From: Bradyrhizobiaceae bacterium
GTDB taxonomy: Bacteria > Pseudomonadota > Alphaproteobacteria > Rhizobiales > Xanthobacteraceae
NCBI GenBank assembly: GCA_947481685.1
Contig: CANKHA010000012.1
Coordinates: 1-64,000 of the forward strand
DNA: 64,000 nt
Direction of reading: 5' to 3'
A model generated the notes under the pieces. The model was not told the DNA's origin. It did no database searches and saw only the letters and a list, made by a program, of their open reading frames with translations. Shown here piece after piece: positions 9,208-18,046 of the stretch. Position 1 is the first letter of the stretch. Each line of letters opens with the position of its first letter. A program made the position numbers and the translations under genes.

Positions 9208-10634
9208 GCGAGCCGGTGTTGTGGAAGATCGATGCGATGGCATCGGCCATGGGCGCGCAACGGCAGGGCGCGCTGCCGGCGGGCGTGACCGGAATTTCCA
9301 TCGACAGCCGCAGCATCGGCCGGAGCGAAGCGTTTTTTGCCATCAAGGGCGACAACCGCGACGGCCATGATTTCGTGAACACCGCTTTGCAGAACGGCGC
9401 GGCGCTGTGCGTCGTGGCCGCCGGCAAGCGCGATCAGTTTCCAGAGGATGCGCCGCTTCTCATTGTCGAAGATGTGCTGGAAGGCTTGCGCGGGCTGGCC
9501 CGCGCTGCCCGCGCACGTCTCAAGGCGAAAGTGATCGGCGTCACCGGCTCGGTCGGCAAGACCGGCACCAAGGAAGCCTTGCGGCTTGCGCTGTCGCGCG
9601 ACGGCGAAACCCACGCGTCGGTCGCGTCCTACAACAATCACTGGGGCGTCCCGCTGTCGCTTGCGCGCTGCCCGGAACATGTCGATTTCGCGATTTTTGA
9701 GATGGGCATGAACCATGCCGGCGAGATCGAACCGCTGACCAAGCTGGTGCGGCCGCATGTGGCGATCGTCACCACCATCGAGCCGGTGCATCTGGAATTC
9801 TTTCCGGCGGGGATCGAAGGCATCGCCGACGCCAAGGCGGAAATCTTTTCCGGTATCGAGAAGGGCGGCGCAGCGGTGATCAACCGCGACAATCCGCAAT
9901 ACGCGCGCCTGCGCAAGAAAGCGGAGCAGGCGGGTGTCGGCAAGATCGTCTCGTTCGGTGAGGCTGCCGACGCCGATGTGCGGGTGACGAAATTTGCGCT
10001 GCATGCCGAATGCTCGGTGGTACAGGCGACCGTGCTCGGCACCGATGTGACCTACAAGATCGGCACGCCCGGCCAGCACCTGATCTGGAACTCGCTCGCC
10101 GTGCTGGCGGCGGTGAAGCTTGTGGGCGCCGATCTCGCCATGGCTGCGCTGGCGCTCGCGGAATTAAAGCCGGTCACCGGCCGGGGCGTGCGCGTCGCGC
10201 TCGGGCTCGCCGGTGGCGGCGCCGCGCAACTGATCGACGAGAGCTACAACGCCAATCCGGCGTCGATGCGTGCGGCGCTGTCGATCCTTGGTGGCGCTAC
10301 GGTCGGCACGCGCGGGCGCCGCATCGCCATTCTCGGCGACATGCTGGAGCTTGGCGCTGAAGGCAAAAAGCTGCACCGGGACCTCGCCGACGCCGTTCTC
10401 GTCAACAACGTCGATCTGGTTTTCTGTTCCGGTCCGCTGATGCGCGAACTGTTTGACGCGCTGCCATCCGGCCGCCAGGGCGGGTATGCGGAAGCATCAT
10501 CGGGCCTTGAATCGCCGGTGCTTTCCGCTGTTCAGGCGGGCGATGTGCTGATGGTCAAAGGCTCGCTCGGCTCGCGCATGGGGCCGCTGGTGAAGGCGCT
10601 GGAGCGGCAATTTCCGGCGCGGCCTACCGGCTGA
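9204..10634 (+). CDS. murF: UDP-MurNAc-tripeptide:D-Ala-D-Ala ligase MurF
   Basis: A 476-residue Mur ligase that joins D-Ala-D-Ala (made by Ddl, encoded 17 kb downstream) to the UDP-MurNAc tripeptide. The substrate domain has GISIDSRSI near residue 30, the ATP loop GSVGKTGTKE starts at residue 115 with Lys119, and YNNHWGVPLSLA and EMGMNHAGEIEPLT are conserved central-domain motifs. DESYNANPASMRAAL marks the C-terminal domain. Start and murE stop overlap. A gap of 76 bases separates it from mraY. Confidence 0.97.
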   Translation: MSEPVLWKIDAMASAMGAQRQGALPAGVTGISIDSRSIGRSEAFFAIKGDNRDGHDFVNTALQNGAALCVVAAGKRDQFPEDAPLLIVEDVLEGLRGLARAARARLKAKVIGVTGSVGKTGTKEALRLALSRDGETHASVASYNNHWGVPLSLARCPEHVDFAIFEMGMNHAGEIEPLTKLVRPHVAIVTTIEPVHLEFFPAGIEGIADAKAEIFSGIEKGGAAVINRDNPQYARLRKKAEQAGVGKIVSFGEAADADVRVTKFALHAECSVVQATVLGTDVTYKIGTPGQHLIWNSLAVLAAVKLVGADLAMAALALAELKPVTGRGVRVALGLAGGGAAQLIDESYNANPASMRAALSILGGATVGTRGRRIAILGDMLELGAEGKKLHRDLADAVLVNNVDLVFCSGPLMRELFDALPSGRQGGYAEASSGLESPVLSAVQAGDVLMVKGSLGSRMGPLVKALERQFPARPTG

Positions 10635-10710
10635 TCTCCCGGGGGCTTTTATCTGCCTGGAATCCCTGTGATATCTTGTCTCAATTCACGGTGCCGGGGG
10701 TTTGATTCGC

Positions 10711-11796
10711 ATGCTGTTTTGGCTTGTCGATCTGTCCGATAAGATCAATTTTTTCAATGTCTTCCGGTACATCACCTTCCGCACGGGCGGTGCGATGGCC
10801 ACCGCCGGGCTGTTCACCTTCCTGTTCGGCTCGTCGATTATTGACTGGTTGCGACTGGCGCAAGGCAAGGGCCAGCCGATCCGGGAGGACGGGCCGCAAA
10901 GCCATCTCATCACCAAGAAAGGCACCCCCACCATGGGTGGCCTGATGATCCTCTCCGGTATCGTGGTGGCGACGGTGCTGTGGGCTGATCCGTCCAATCG
11001 GTATGTCTGGATCGTGCTGGGCGTGACGCTTTGCTTCGGCCTGATCGGCTTCTACGATGACTATCTCAAGGTGACACGCCAGACCCATCACGGCTTTTCA
11101 GCTGGCACGCGCATCGTTGCGGAGGCGCTGGTCGCTCTGACCGCTTGCTACTATTTATCTCAGCTCGGACGGCCGCCGTTTGCGACCTCGCTGGTATTTC
11201 CAGTGTTCAAGGATCTTGTGATCAACCTGAGCTGGTTCTTCGTTATTTTTGGAGCTTTCATTATCATCGGCGCGGGCAACGCTGTGAACCTCACCGATGG
11301 TCTCGACGGCCTCGCGATTGTTCCGGTGATGATCGCGGCGGGAAGTTTCGGCATGATCTCCTACCTCGCCGGCAACTTGATCTTCGCCGACTATCTGCAG
11401 ATCCACTATGTCGCCGGCACCGGCGAACTCGCCGTGCTGTGTGGCGCAGTGCTCGGATCGGGCCTCGGCTTTCTCTGGTACAACGCGCCGCCTGCGTCCG
11501 TCTTCATGGGCGACACCGGGTCGCTCGCACTCGGCGGTATGATCGGCGCGATTGCGGTCGCCACCAAGCATGAAGTCGTGCTGGCCATCATCGGCGGCCT
11601 GTTCGTGCTCGAAGCGGTGTCGGTGATCGTTCAGGTGGTATCGTTCAAGCTTACCGGCAAGCGCGTGTTCAAGATGGCGCCGATCCACCATCACTTCGAG
11701 CAACTCGGCTGGACCGAGCCGCAGATCGTGATCCGCTTCTGGATTATCTCCGTCATCCTGGCGCTCGCGGGTCTTGCGACCCTGAAGCTGCGGTGA
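10711..11796 (+). CDS. mraY: phospho-MurNAc-pentapeptide transferase MraY
   Basis: A 361-residue polytopic membrane enzyme that makes lipid I from UDP-MurNAc-pentapeptide and undecaprenyl phosphate. About ten membrane helices are evident. Catalytic and metal motifs are D116-D117 in FYDDYLK, N193-L-T-D196-G-L-D199-G, and the MAPIHHHFE loop near residue 320. The ATG at 10711 gives the usual MLFWLVDLS start with GGGGG ten bases upstream; a TTG three codons earlier is less likely. The following murD start is 16 bases away. Confidence 0.96.
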   Translation: MLFWLVDLSDKINFFNVFRYITFRTGGAMATAGLFTFLFGSSIIDWLRLAQGKGQPIREDGPQSHLITKKGTPTMGGLMILSGIVVATVLWADPSNRYVWIVLGVTLCFGLIGFYDDYLKVTRQTHHGFSAGTRIVAEALVALTACYYLSQLGRPPFATSLVFPVFKDLVINLSWFFVIFGAFIIIGAGNAVNLTDGLDGLAIVPVMIAAGSFGMISYLAGNLIFADYLQIHYVAGTGELAVLCGAVLGSGLGFLWYNAPPASVFMGDTGSLALGGMIGAIAVATKHEVVLAIIGGLFVLEAVSVIVQVVSFKLTGKRVFKMAPIHHHFEQLGWTEPQIVIRFWIISVILALAGLATLKLR

Positions 11797-11812
11797 TTGT
11801 GCGGGCGGCCCG

Positions 11813-13204
11813 ATGACCCCCATCACATCCTTTGCCGGCAAGAAAGTCGCGGTGTTCGGCCTTGGCGGCTCCGGCCTTGTCAGTTGCAGCGCGCTGCTGG
11901 CCGGCGGCGCCGATGTCATTGCCTTCGACGACAATGCCGAGAGCGTCGCCAAGGCCAATGCTGCGGGCATTCCCACCGCCGACCTGCATGGCATCGACTG
12001 GCCGCGCCTTGCGGCACTGGTGCTGACGCCGGGCGTGCCGTTGACGCATCCGGCGCCGCACTGGACGGTGCCGCTGGCACAGGCGGCGGGTGTTCCGATC
12101 ATCGGCGATATCGAATTGTTCTGCCGCGAGCGCGCAGTGCGCGCGCCGGACTCCATGTTGATCGCCATCACCGGCACCAACGGAAAATCGACCACCACGG
12201 CGCTGGTCGCACACATTCTGCGCGCGGCCGGTCACGACGTGCAGATGGGCGGCAACATCGGCGTCGCGATACTTTCGCTGGAACCGCCGAAGAGCGGCCG
12301 TCACTATGTGATCGAATGCTCGTCGTATCAGATCGATCTGGCGCCGAGCCTTAATCCTTCCATCGGCATTCTCACCAACATCAGCCCGGATCATCTCGAC
12401 CGTCACGGCACGCTGGAGCATTACGCCGCGGTCAAGGAACGGCTTGTCGCGCAATCGGATCTGGCGCTGGTCGGCGTCGACGACCCGCTGTCGGCTGCGA
12501 TTGAAAAACGCCTCGACGAGGCCGAGCACAACGTCGTGCCGGTTTCCGCGGAGCGCAAACTGGACTGGGGTTATTTCGTGCGCGGCACGCAGGTCGTGGG
12601 CAAGGGCACGCAAGAGACCGACGCGCAGGCCGAAGTGCTGGGCGAGCTCGCCGGCATCTCCACCTTGCGCGGCCAGCACAATGCGCAGAACGCGGCCTTC
12701 GCTTGCGCCGCAGCTCTCCATTGCGGCCTCGAACCGAAAGACATTGCAGCGGCGTTGAAAAGTTTCCCCGGCCTGCCGCACCGGTTGGAAGAAGTCGGCC
12801 GCAAGGGCAGGGTGTTGTTCGTCAACGACTCCAAGGCGACCAATGCCGACTCCACCGACAAGGCGTTGTCGTCTTTCCCCGGCGATATTTTCTGGATTCT
12901 CGGCGGCAAGGCCAAGGAAGGCGGCATCGCGGCGCTGACAGGCTTCTTTCCGAAGATCGCCAAGGCCTATCTGATCGGCGAGGCGACCGACGAATTCGCA
13001 AGCGTGCTGGAGGGCAAGGTGCCTTACGAACGCTGCGGCACGCTCGATGTCGCAACGGCAAAGGCGGCGGCCGATGCGGCGGCTTCAACGGCAGGGGAGC
13101 CGGTGGTGCTGCTGTCGCCAGCCTGCGCGTCGTTCGACCAGTACCGGAATTTCGAAATCCGCGGCGACCATTTCCGCAAGCTGGTGCAAGCGCTGCTGGC
13201 GTAA
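11813..13204 (+). CDS. murD: UDP-MurNAc-L-alanine:D-glutamate ligase MurD
   Basis: A 463-residue Mur ligase that adds D-glutamate to UDP-MurNAc-L-alanine. An N-terminal Rossmann-like domain starts with [11 protein letters not shown]. The ATP loop is G121-T-N-G-K125-[13 protein letters not shown] is the central-domain motif, and [11 protein letters not shown] marks the C-terminal domain. It ends the first uninterrupted block of the dcw cluster; in many relatives ftsW follows closely, but here about 3.7 kb of unrelated genes intervene. Confidence 0.97.
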   Translation: MTPITSFAGKKVAVFGLGGSGLVSCSALLAGGADVIAFDDNAESVAKANAAGIPTADLHGIDWPRLAALVLTPGVPLTHPAPHWTVPLAQAAGVPIIGDIELFCRERAVRAPDSMLIAITGTNGKSTTTALVAHILRAAGHDVQMGGNIGVAILSLEPPKSGRHYVIECSSYQIDLAPSLNPSIGILTNISPDHLDRHGTLEHYAAVKERLVAQSDLALVGVDDPLSAAIEKRLDEAEHNVVPVSAERKLDWGYFVRGTQVVGKGTQETDAQAEVLGELAGISTLRGQHNAQNAAFACAAALHCGLEPKDIAAALKSFPGLPHRLEEVGRKGRVLFVNDSKATNADSTDKALSSFPGDIFWILGGKAKEGGIAALTGFFPKIAKAYLIGEATDEFASVLEGKVPYERCGTLDVATAKAAADAAASTAGEPVVLLSPACASFDQYRNFEIRGDHFRKLVQALLA

Positions 13205-13261
13205 TAGGGCCAAAGGTTTACTCTCCCGTCTCACTGCGGCCATGCGCATAGGGAGACTTCA

Positions 13262-13950
13262 ATGACATCAACAATAAGGAATTTCGTCAGCCGGACTTCA
13301 TATGGCATGGCGGTTGTCTGTTGCTTGTTTATCTTCGTTTTCCCTGCAAAGGCGGAAACCATTATCGACGAGTGGCCGAAGGTGGAAATTCCACCGACGC
13401 CGGAACTCAAGAAAGTGACCGTCGATCCAAAGACCACCGTCTTGCTGGTCATGGGTTTCGTGCGCGACTCCTGTAACGCCCAGCGGCGTCCGCGCTGCGC
13501 GGCGACGATCCCTGCTGTGGCGAACTTCTGGCCGGTGCGCGTGCACGTGGCGTGTTCGTGATGCACAGCGTGCCATCGACCAATCCGGGCGGCGACTACA
13601 TCGTGAAAGAACTGGTTCCGATGGATGGCGAGGGAATTATTCCGCCGAATGGCCCGAACAAGTTTCTGCCGGTCGATCCGGAATTTCCGCAATTCGCGGA
13701 CTTTTCCCTCGACAAGATTCTTCACGACAAGGGCATCAAGACAGTCATCACCGTCGGCAAACAGGTGCAGACGGGTGTCCTGCACACCGCCGCGGAAGCG
13801 GCGCTGCGTGGTTATGAGGTTATTGTTCCTGTCGACGGCATGTCGGGAAATACCGCCTATCCGGAGCAGTACACCGCGTGGCATCTCGCCAACACGCAGC
13901 GCGTGATGCAGCACGTGACTTTAACGAAGGTCGATCTCGTCGGTTACTAG
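13262..13950 (+). pseudogene. frameshifted exported isochorismatase-like protein
   Basis: The first frame (13262-13561) starts with a signal peptide ending near FPAKAE and continues into an isochorismatase-like strand (TTVLLVMGFVRDSC). The second frame (to 13950) carries the rest (VFVMHSVPSTNPGGDYIVKE... GYEVIVPVDGMSG). Joining them needs one extra base near 13528, within AACTTCTGGCC, giving NF-LAGARARGVFVMHS. The usual catalytic Asp is replaced (LLVMGF for LLVIDM), and the usual Cys position reads QTGVLHTA, so even a repaired protein may not be an enzyme. GGAGACTTCA precedes the ATG. A sequencing error is possible. Confidence 0.75.
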
Positions 13951-13962
13951 GGCCGCGAGTGA

Positions 13963-14269
13963 TCACTTCACGGTGCATTGGGTGGCCTTGCGGCCTGCGC
14001 GCTTCAGCGTGAGGGCGCCGCTTTTCATCATGCGCATCGAAACGTCACCCTTCACGTAGCGCGCGCCATACCAGGAGCGCCGCTTGGGCAGCGTGATGGA
14101 TTTTCCATCGAGTTCCACATGCGCCGCGTAATTGGGCGGATAGAAGGAAATCACGAATTTAGAGCCATCGCGGCATTGATAATCAATGACGGTTTGCGCG
14201 GATGCGGACAGGGGGGCAAAGCAAAATGGCAGACACGCCGAGAATAAAAATGAAATTGCATGGACGCAT
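13963..14269 (-). pseudogene. MliC-like lysozyme inhibitor, frameshifted in its signal peptide
   Basis: From the ATG at 14269 the protein starts MRPCNFIFILGVSAILLC, like the signal peptide of the adjacent intact paralogue. It then loses frame at a run of six C (plus-strand G6, 14211-14216). With five C it would read on as PLSASAQTVIDYQCRDGSKF and through an MliC-type domain (HVELDGKSITLPKRRSW, GARYVKGD, ATQCTVK) to the stop at 13963. The domain part is fully open, so the break is recent, phase-variable or a read error. It is a tandem duplicate of the gene at 14304-14624. Confidence 0.75.
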
Positions 14270-14303
14270 CGATGGGCTTTCTGTCACTTCGCTCTAGCCT
14301 CGC

Positions 14304-14624
14304 TCAGTTCGTGCCGCATTCAGTGACACGCTTGCCGCGTTTCAGCGTCGTAATGCCGGCCTTGTTTGTTGTCACCGAGATGTCGTCTTTCGAATAGCGC
14401 AATCCGGACATGGCGACCCGCTTCGGCAGGGCAAGGGCTTTTCCGTCGAGTTGCAAATGCGCCGTCCTGCCACGCTCGTAGTCGTAAAGCGCGACGACGA
14501 ATTCGGAGCCGTCCTGGCAGCGGTAGGTCTTGAGCGTATCCGCAAACGCCGGCTTCGGGCCAAGCAAAATGGCCACGCCGCCGGCAATGATGCCGCCAAT
14601 GAAAATGAGATTGCGTAGACGCAT
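14304..14624 (-). CDS. MliC-like periplasmic lysozyme-inhibitor family protein
   Basis: A 106-residue exported protein: signal peptide MRLRNLIFIGGIIAGGVAILLGPKPAFA, then a small beta domain with the MliC pattern. This includes the Cys pair (TYRCQDGSEF and VTECGTN), HLQLDGKALALP, the SGLRYS loop that in MliC/PliC inserts in the lysozyme active site, and a final TTLKRG strand. No lipobox is seen, so it would be periplasmic. Known family members inhibit C-type lysozyme and protect peptidoglycan. It lies just upstream, on the same strand, of its frameshifted paralogue and downstream of psiF. Confidence 0.72.
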   Translation of the reverse strand: MRLRNLIFIGGIIAGGVAILLGPKPAFADTLKTYRCQDGSEFVVALYDYERGRTAHLQLDGKALALPKRVAMSGLRYSKDDISVTTNKAGITTLKRGKRVTECGTN

Positions 14625-14672
14625 CGGTCGCCCCCTGTCGCTTGCCCCAGCGCAGGGGGAAATTGACGGAGC

Positions 14673-14879
14673 TCAGCCCTTAACGCAAGCGTTCACGAAT
14701 TTCCGCCGTGCCAGCAGCCCAAGCTTCTGCTCTTTGGCCTGCTTCTGGCAGGCGGCCCGCTTTTCCGCCATGGCCCGGTCATGGGCCGCCATTTCGCCCG
14801 GGGATTTCGGCTTGGTGGGTTGGGCCTGTCCAGCGGTGGCCAGAAGCAGGATCGCGCAGGCGAGCATCAAGCGAGTCAT
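14673..14879 (-). CDS. PsiF-family exported protein
   Basis: A 68-residue protein with a signal peptide (MTRLMLACAILLLATAGQAQ) and a short mature part with the PsiF repeat pattern: a Cys in RAACQKQAKEQKLGLLARRKFVNACVKG, then a second Cys near the end. PsiF proteins are named for phosphate-starvation induction in E. coli, but their biochemical role is unknown. The ATG at 14879 has GTGGAGATACG upstream. It heads the minus-strand row psiF, MliC, MliC pseudogene and is divergent from the phoH-like gene. Confidence 0.8.
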   Translation of the reverse strand: MTRLMLACAILLLATAGQAQPTKPKSPGEMAAHDRAMAEKRAACQKQAKEQKLGLLARRKFVNACVKG

Positions 14880-15183
14880 CGTATCTCCACGGTGGGCGGG
14901 AATGGTCGCGAAACTTTGTGTTTTTAGACGACGCAAAACAGTAATTAAACTTTCACGCGAATCAGTTATGCTGACTCCCGCATGATGGCTCGTATTGTTG
15001 CGAACGGATGACAGGAACGTATCCTCACCCAGGATACCTTCGCTCGCAGCCGCCTGCCTCACTGCCCTTCGACATCACCACAACCTCTGCCAATACAATC
15101 TCTCATGACTTTGGCTCCGTGCTTCCGCACGGGGTGCGCGTTCGCGTGACTAATCCTCTTGGGTCCAGAAAAGGAGTCAGGCT
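14880..15183. other. divergent intergenic region psiF / phoH-like
   Basis: A 304 bp gap between divergently transcribed genes, so it should hold both promoters. It contains TATCCT-ACCC-AGGATA (about 15018-15035) and CCGTGCTTCCGCACGG (about 15117-15132) inverted repeats; the second could form a hairpin in the phoH-like leader. An AAAAGGAG ribosome site lies at about 15167-15174. I see no gene here. Confidence 0.5.
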
Positions 15184-15945
15184 TTGGGTAAACACGTCAG
15201 CAGCAAATCCTTTAACAACAAATGCCTTGGCAAAAAACGCCGCCGCCACGCGCAACCGTTTGAAACGGCGGAAATCATAGAGTTTCAGGGAAAGTTCGAA
15301 ACCGAGCGGGTTCTCCCTCCGATCAAGGCATTAAATCCCACGCAGGCGTCTTACCTTGACGCCCTCCGTGTCAGCCCGCAGGTCATCGTCCTCGGGCCGG
15401 CCGGGACCGGCAAGACCTGGATCGCCGCCACCCATGCTGCTGACCTTTATCGCAACCGGAAGATCGACAAGATCATCCTGACCCGCCCCAACGTGCCGTG
15501 CGGTCGCTCGCTAGGTTATTTCCCAGGCACCATCGAAGACAAGTTTGCCCCTTGGGCCGCGCCGGTGATCGAAGCGATCAAGGAGCGGATGGGCAAGGCC
15601 GCCTATGAGATCGCGCTGAAAAACGGCGATATCGAGCTGCTTCCGTTCGAGGTCATGCGCGGCCGGTCGTGGAAGAATGCCTTCGTGCTGCTCGACGAAG
15701 CCCAGAACAGCACGGTGACCGAGATCAAGACCTTCCTGACCCGCATCGGTGAAAACTGCACGGTCGTCATCAACGGCGACGTCAGCCAGTGCGATCTCGA
15801 ACAGGCCAGCGGTCTCGCCACGGCGATTCACCTGATTAAATCGCAGATGCTGCCGGTGCCGGTGATCCAGTTCACCCGCGACGACATCGTCCGTTCGGGA
15901 ACCTGCGCCATGTGGGTGCGCGCCTTCGACGAGGCGAGCCTTTAA
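15184..15945 (+). CDS. PhoH-family ATPase
   Basis: A 253-residue P-loop ATPase of the PhoH family. The Walker A is GPAGTGKT with Lys77, followed by ILTRPNVPCGRSLGYFPG. Walker B is FVLLDEAQNST, and VVINGDVSQCDL is the sensor region. PhoH proteins are linked to phosphate limitation and RNA metabolism; the role here is not shown. A TTG start at 15184 is chosen because AAGGAG lies nine bases upstream and no ATG occurs in the first 50 codons. The basic N-terminus (KKRRRH) is family-variable. It has its own terminator and is unrelated to the dcw genes around it. Confidence 0.85.
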   Translation: MGKHVSSKSFNNKCLGKKRRRHAQPFETAEIIEFQGKFETERVLPPIKALNPTQASYLDALRVSPQVIVLGPAGTGKTWIAATHAADLYRNRKIDKIILTRPNVPCGRSLGYFPGTIEDKFAPWAAPVIEAIKERMGKAAYEIALKNGDIELLPFEVMRGRSWKNAFVLLDEAQNSTVTEIKTFLTRIGENCTVVINGDVSQCDLEQASGLATAIHLIKSQMLPVPVIQFTRDDIVRSGTCAMWVRAFDEASL

Positions 15946-15958
15946 GATGGATAACTGA

Positions 15959-15988
15959 CCCCTCTCCCTGAAAAGGGGGAGGGGTTTT
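15959..15988 (+). terminator. rho-independent terminator of the phoH-like gene
   Basis: CCCCTCTCCCT pairs with AGGGGGAGGGG (one G-T pair) around a GAAA loop and is followed by TTTTCCTTTT. It starts 14 bases after the stop codon. Confidence 0.85.
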
Positions 15989-16018
15989 CCTTTTGTGCGG
16001 CTGCGAAACAAACGCTCG

Positions 16019-16780
16019 CTAGCGATCTGCGACGCGAGCGATCCCAAACTCCCCGAATTCTTCTTTCGTCAGGAAGTGAAGCTTGTTGTAGGGGGTGCTT
16101 TTGGCGAGGTCTGCGAGGCGCAGATCAATTCCCATTTCGCGGAGAAATGCTCGCAACGTGCTATCGAAGCGATTGAAGTCCGCCTTCTGTTGCGCAGTTG
16201 CCTTCTTCATATCTACGGCATCGAGACTGCCAGCTTTGCGCATCACCGCGAGTCTGGTCTCGTGCACGCCGAGAGTTGTATCGGGCGAGACCAGTCGCGT
16301 CGCAGCGCCGAGAAATGCATAAACACAGGTTGAGTTACACCTGCCGCCCTCCGGCCACGTCTTGGCGAGCACGGTTTTTCCCGATCGTTTCAGGTCCAGA
16401 CATTCTTGCGTGGTCGAGCATGCAGATATGATGGTTTTCGCGACGCCAGCCGTAAGTCCGCGTTCGCGCAGAAGGCGGCCCATGCTGAGGGCTTCATCGA
16501 AAATGCCGCCGCCGGAGTCGAAAAAGACGGGCAGCTTCTTGCCGGCGCGATTCAATACGGCACGCAGCCGAGCAGCCGATCCCTCGCCGATAGGCCCTTC
16601 TGCCGCGATTTTGCCGCAGGCGTCGGGTTCGCCGTTGGCGACATAGACAACCATGGTGGGATGCGGGGGTAATGCTTCAGCATGCGCTACGGTTACGCCG
16701 AAACTGAAATCGAAAATCGCCAACGTAAAAAAAGCCGCCAAACCGGCGGCATTAAAACGTGATTGACCGATGCGTTTCAT
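16019..16780 (-). CDS. exported ClpP/crotonase-fold protein (COG3904-like)
   Basis: A 253-residue protein with a long signal peptide (to about residue 36, ending TVAHAEA). The body has the pattern of predicted periplasmic proteins with a ClpP-like fold: PVFFDSGGGIFDEALSMGRLLRERGL near residue 90 and RCNSTCVYAFLGAATRL near 150, where Ser/Cys would sit at the nucleophile elbow, followed by LGVHETR. Four cysteines in the middle could form disulphides. Function and substrate are unknown. It is convergent with the phoH-like gene and divergent from ftsW. Confidence 0.7.
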   Translation of the reverse strand: MKRIGQSRFNAAGLAAFFTLAIFDFSFGVTVAHAEALPPHPTMVVYVANGEPDACGKIAAEGPIGEGSAARLRAVLNRAGKKLPVFFDSGGGIFDEALSMGRLLRERGLTAGVAKTIISACSTTQECLDLKRSGKTVLAKTWPEGGRCNSTCVYAFLGAATRLVSPDTTLGVHETRLAVMRKAGSLDAVDMKKATAQQKADFNRFDSTLRAFLREMGIDLRLADLAKSTPYNKLHFLTKEEFGEFGIARVADR

Positions 16781-16830
16781 GCCGGCCTCTGAGCGCTACC
16801 GCAGAATAAATGGATCCTTTTTCCGCTCCG

Positions 16831-16846
16831 TTAACAACCCCTAAAC
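16831..16846 (+). promoter_or_regulatory. CtrA-like site in front of ftsW
   Basis: TTAA (16831-16834), seven bases, then TAAAC (16842-16846) is one mismatch from the CtrA box TTAA-N7-TTAAC. It lies 45 bases before ftsW, which needs its own promoter here because foreign genes cut it off from murD. The call is based on one pattern only. Confidence 0.35.
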
Positions 16847-16891
16847 CATAACGAGTCAGGACTTAAGGCCGGGAAATCTTGGGGAACCGGC

Positions 16892-18046
16892 ATGGTCTCG
16901 CGCGCGACACGCACGCCCTTCGGCGAGTGGTGGTGGACGGTCGATAAGCTTTTATTGGGTGCGCTTGCCACGCTGATGCTGGCCGGCATCGTGCTTTCGC
17001 TCGCCGCCAGCCCGCCGGTGGCTGCGCGGCTTCACCTCGAGCCATTCTATTTCGTCAACCGTCATGTCTGGTTTCTGCTGCCCGCCATCGTCATCATGCT
17101 GGCAACGTCGTTTCTCACGCCGCACCAGATCCGCCGCCTTGCGCTGGTCATGTTCACGCTGAGCGTCGCGATGGTGATCTACACCATCCTGTTCGGCGCC
17201 GAGATCAAGGGCGCGCGGCGCTGGATGACCTTCGCCGGCATGACCATCCAGCCGTCGGAATTCCTCAAGCCGTCGTTCGTGATCCTGATCTCCTGGTTGT
17301 TCGCGGAATCCGCGCGCCGCCCGGAGATGCCGGCCAACAGTCTGGCACTCGGAATTCTCTTGTTCGTGGTGACGCTGCTCGTGCTGCAGCCGGATTTCGG
17401 CCAGACCATGCTGATCCTGCTGGTCTGGGGTGCGTTGTTCTTCATGGCGGGCATGCGGCTGGTCTGGATCGGCGGACTATGCGCGGTGTCGCTCGTCGGC
17501 CTGACCGGCGCTTATTACACCATGCCGCATGTGGCGCAGCGTATTCAGCGCTTCATGGATCCGTCGAGCGGCGACAGTTTCCAGATCACGACGTCGGTGA
17601 GTTCATTCCTGCGCGGCGGCTGGTTCGGCCTCGGGCCGGGCGAGGGCACCGTGAAGCGCATCCTCCCGGATAGCCATACCGACTTCGTGTTTGCGGTGGC
17701 GGGCGAGGAATTCGGCGTCGTGCTCTGCCTGATGCTGCTTCTGCTCTTTGCCTTTGTGGTGATCCGTTCGCTGCGCAACGCGATGCAGAACGAAGATCCC
17801 TTCACGCGCTTTGCCGCGGCCGGTCTTGCCATTCTGTTCGGCCTCCAATCGGCCATCAACATGTCGGTTAATCTGCACCTCATGCCGGCCAAGGGCATGA
17901 CGCTGCCTTTCATCTCTTACGGCGGGTCTTCGATGCTCTCGCTTGCTTACGCCATGGGCATGCTGCTGGCGCTGACGCGCGAGCGTCCGCGCGCGGAAAT
18001 GCTGGCGAGCTATGTCAACGTCGCTCCGGCAGGGGCCCGCGCCTGA
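16892..18046 (+). CDS. ftsW: septal lipid II polymerase FtsW (SEDS family)
   Basis: A 384-residue membrane protein with about ten helices that polymerises lipid II at the septum together with FtsI. The essential periplasmic-loop Asp is D264 in LPDSHTDFVFAVAGEE, preceded by GLGPGEGTVKR. LMPAKGMTLPFISYGGSSML near the C-terminus is the family signature. Start at the ATG 16892 (GGGGAACCGGC upstream). The TGA overlaps the murG ATG by one base, so both are probably translationally coupled. Confidence 0.96.
   Translation: MVSRATRTPFGEWWWTVDKLLLGALATLMLAGIVLSLAASPPVAARLHLEPFYFVNRHVWFLLPAIVIMLATSFLTPHQIRRLALVMFTLSVAMVIYTILFGAEIKGARRWMTFAGMTIQPSEFLKPSFVILISWLFAESARRPEMPANSLALGILLFVVTLLVLQPDFGQTMLILLVWGALFFMAGMRLVWIGGLCAVSLVGLTGAYYTMPHVAQRIQRFMDPSSGDSFQITTSVSSFLRGGWFGLGPGEGTVKRILPDSHTDFVFAVAGEEFGVVLCLMLLLLFAFVVIRSLRNAMQNEDPFTRFAAAGLAILFGLQSAINMSVNLHLMPAKGMTLPFISYGGSSMLSLAYAMGMLLALTRERPRAEMLASYVNVAPAGARA

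Noticed and set aside
13552-13950. independent isochorismatase-like gene starting at 13552
   Set aside because: It lacks the first strand of the fold and a ribosome site; the missing part is found in the preceding frame, so the pair is one broken gene.
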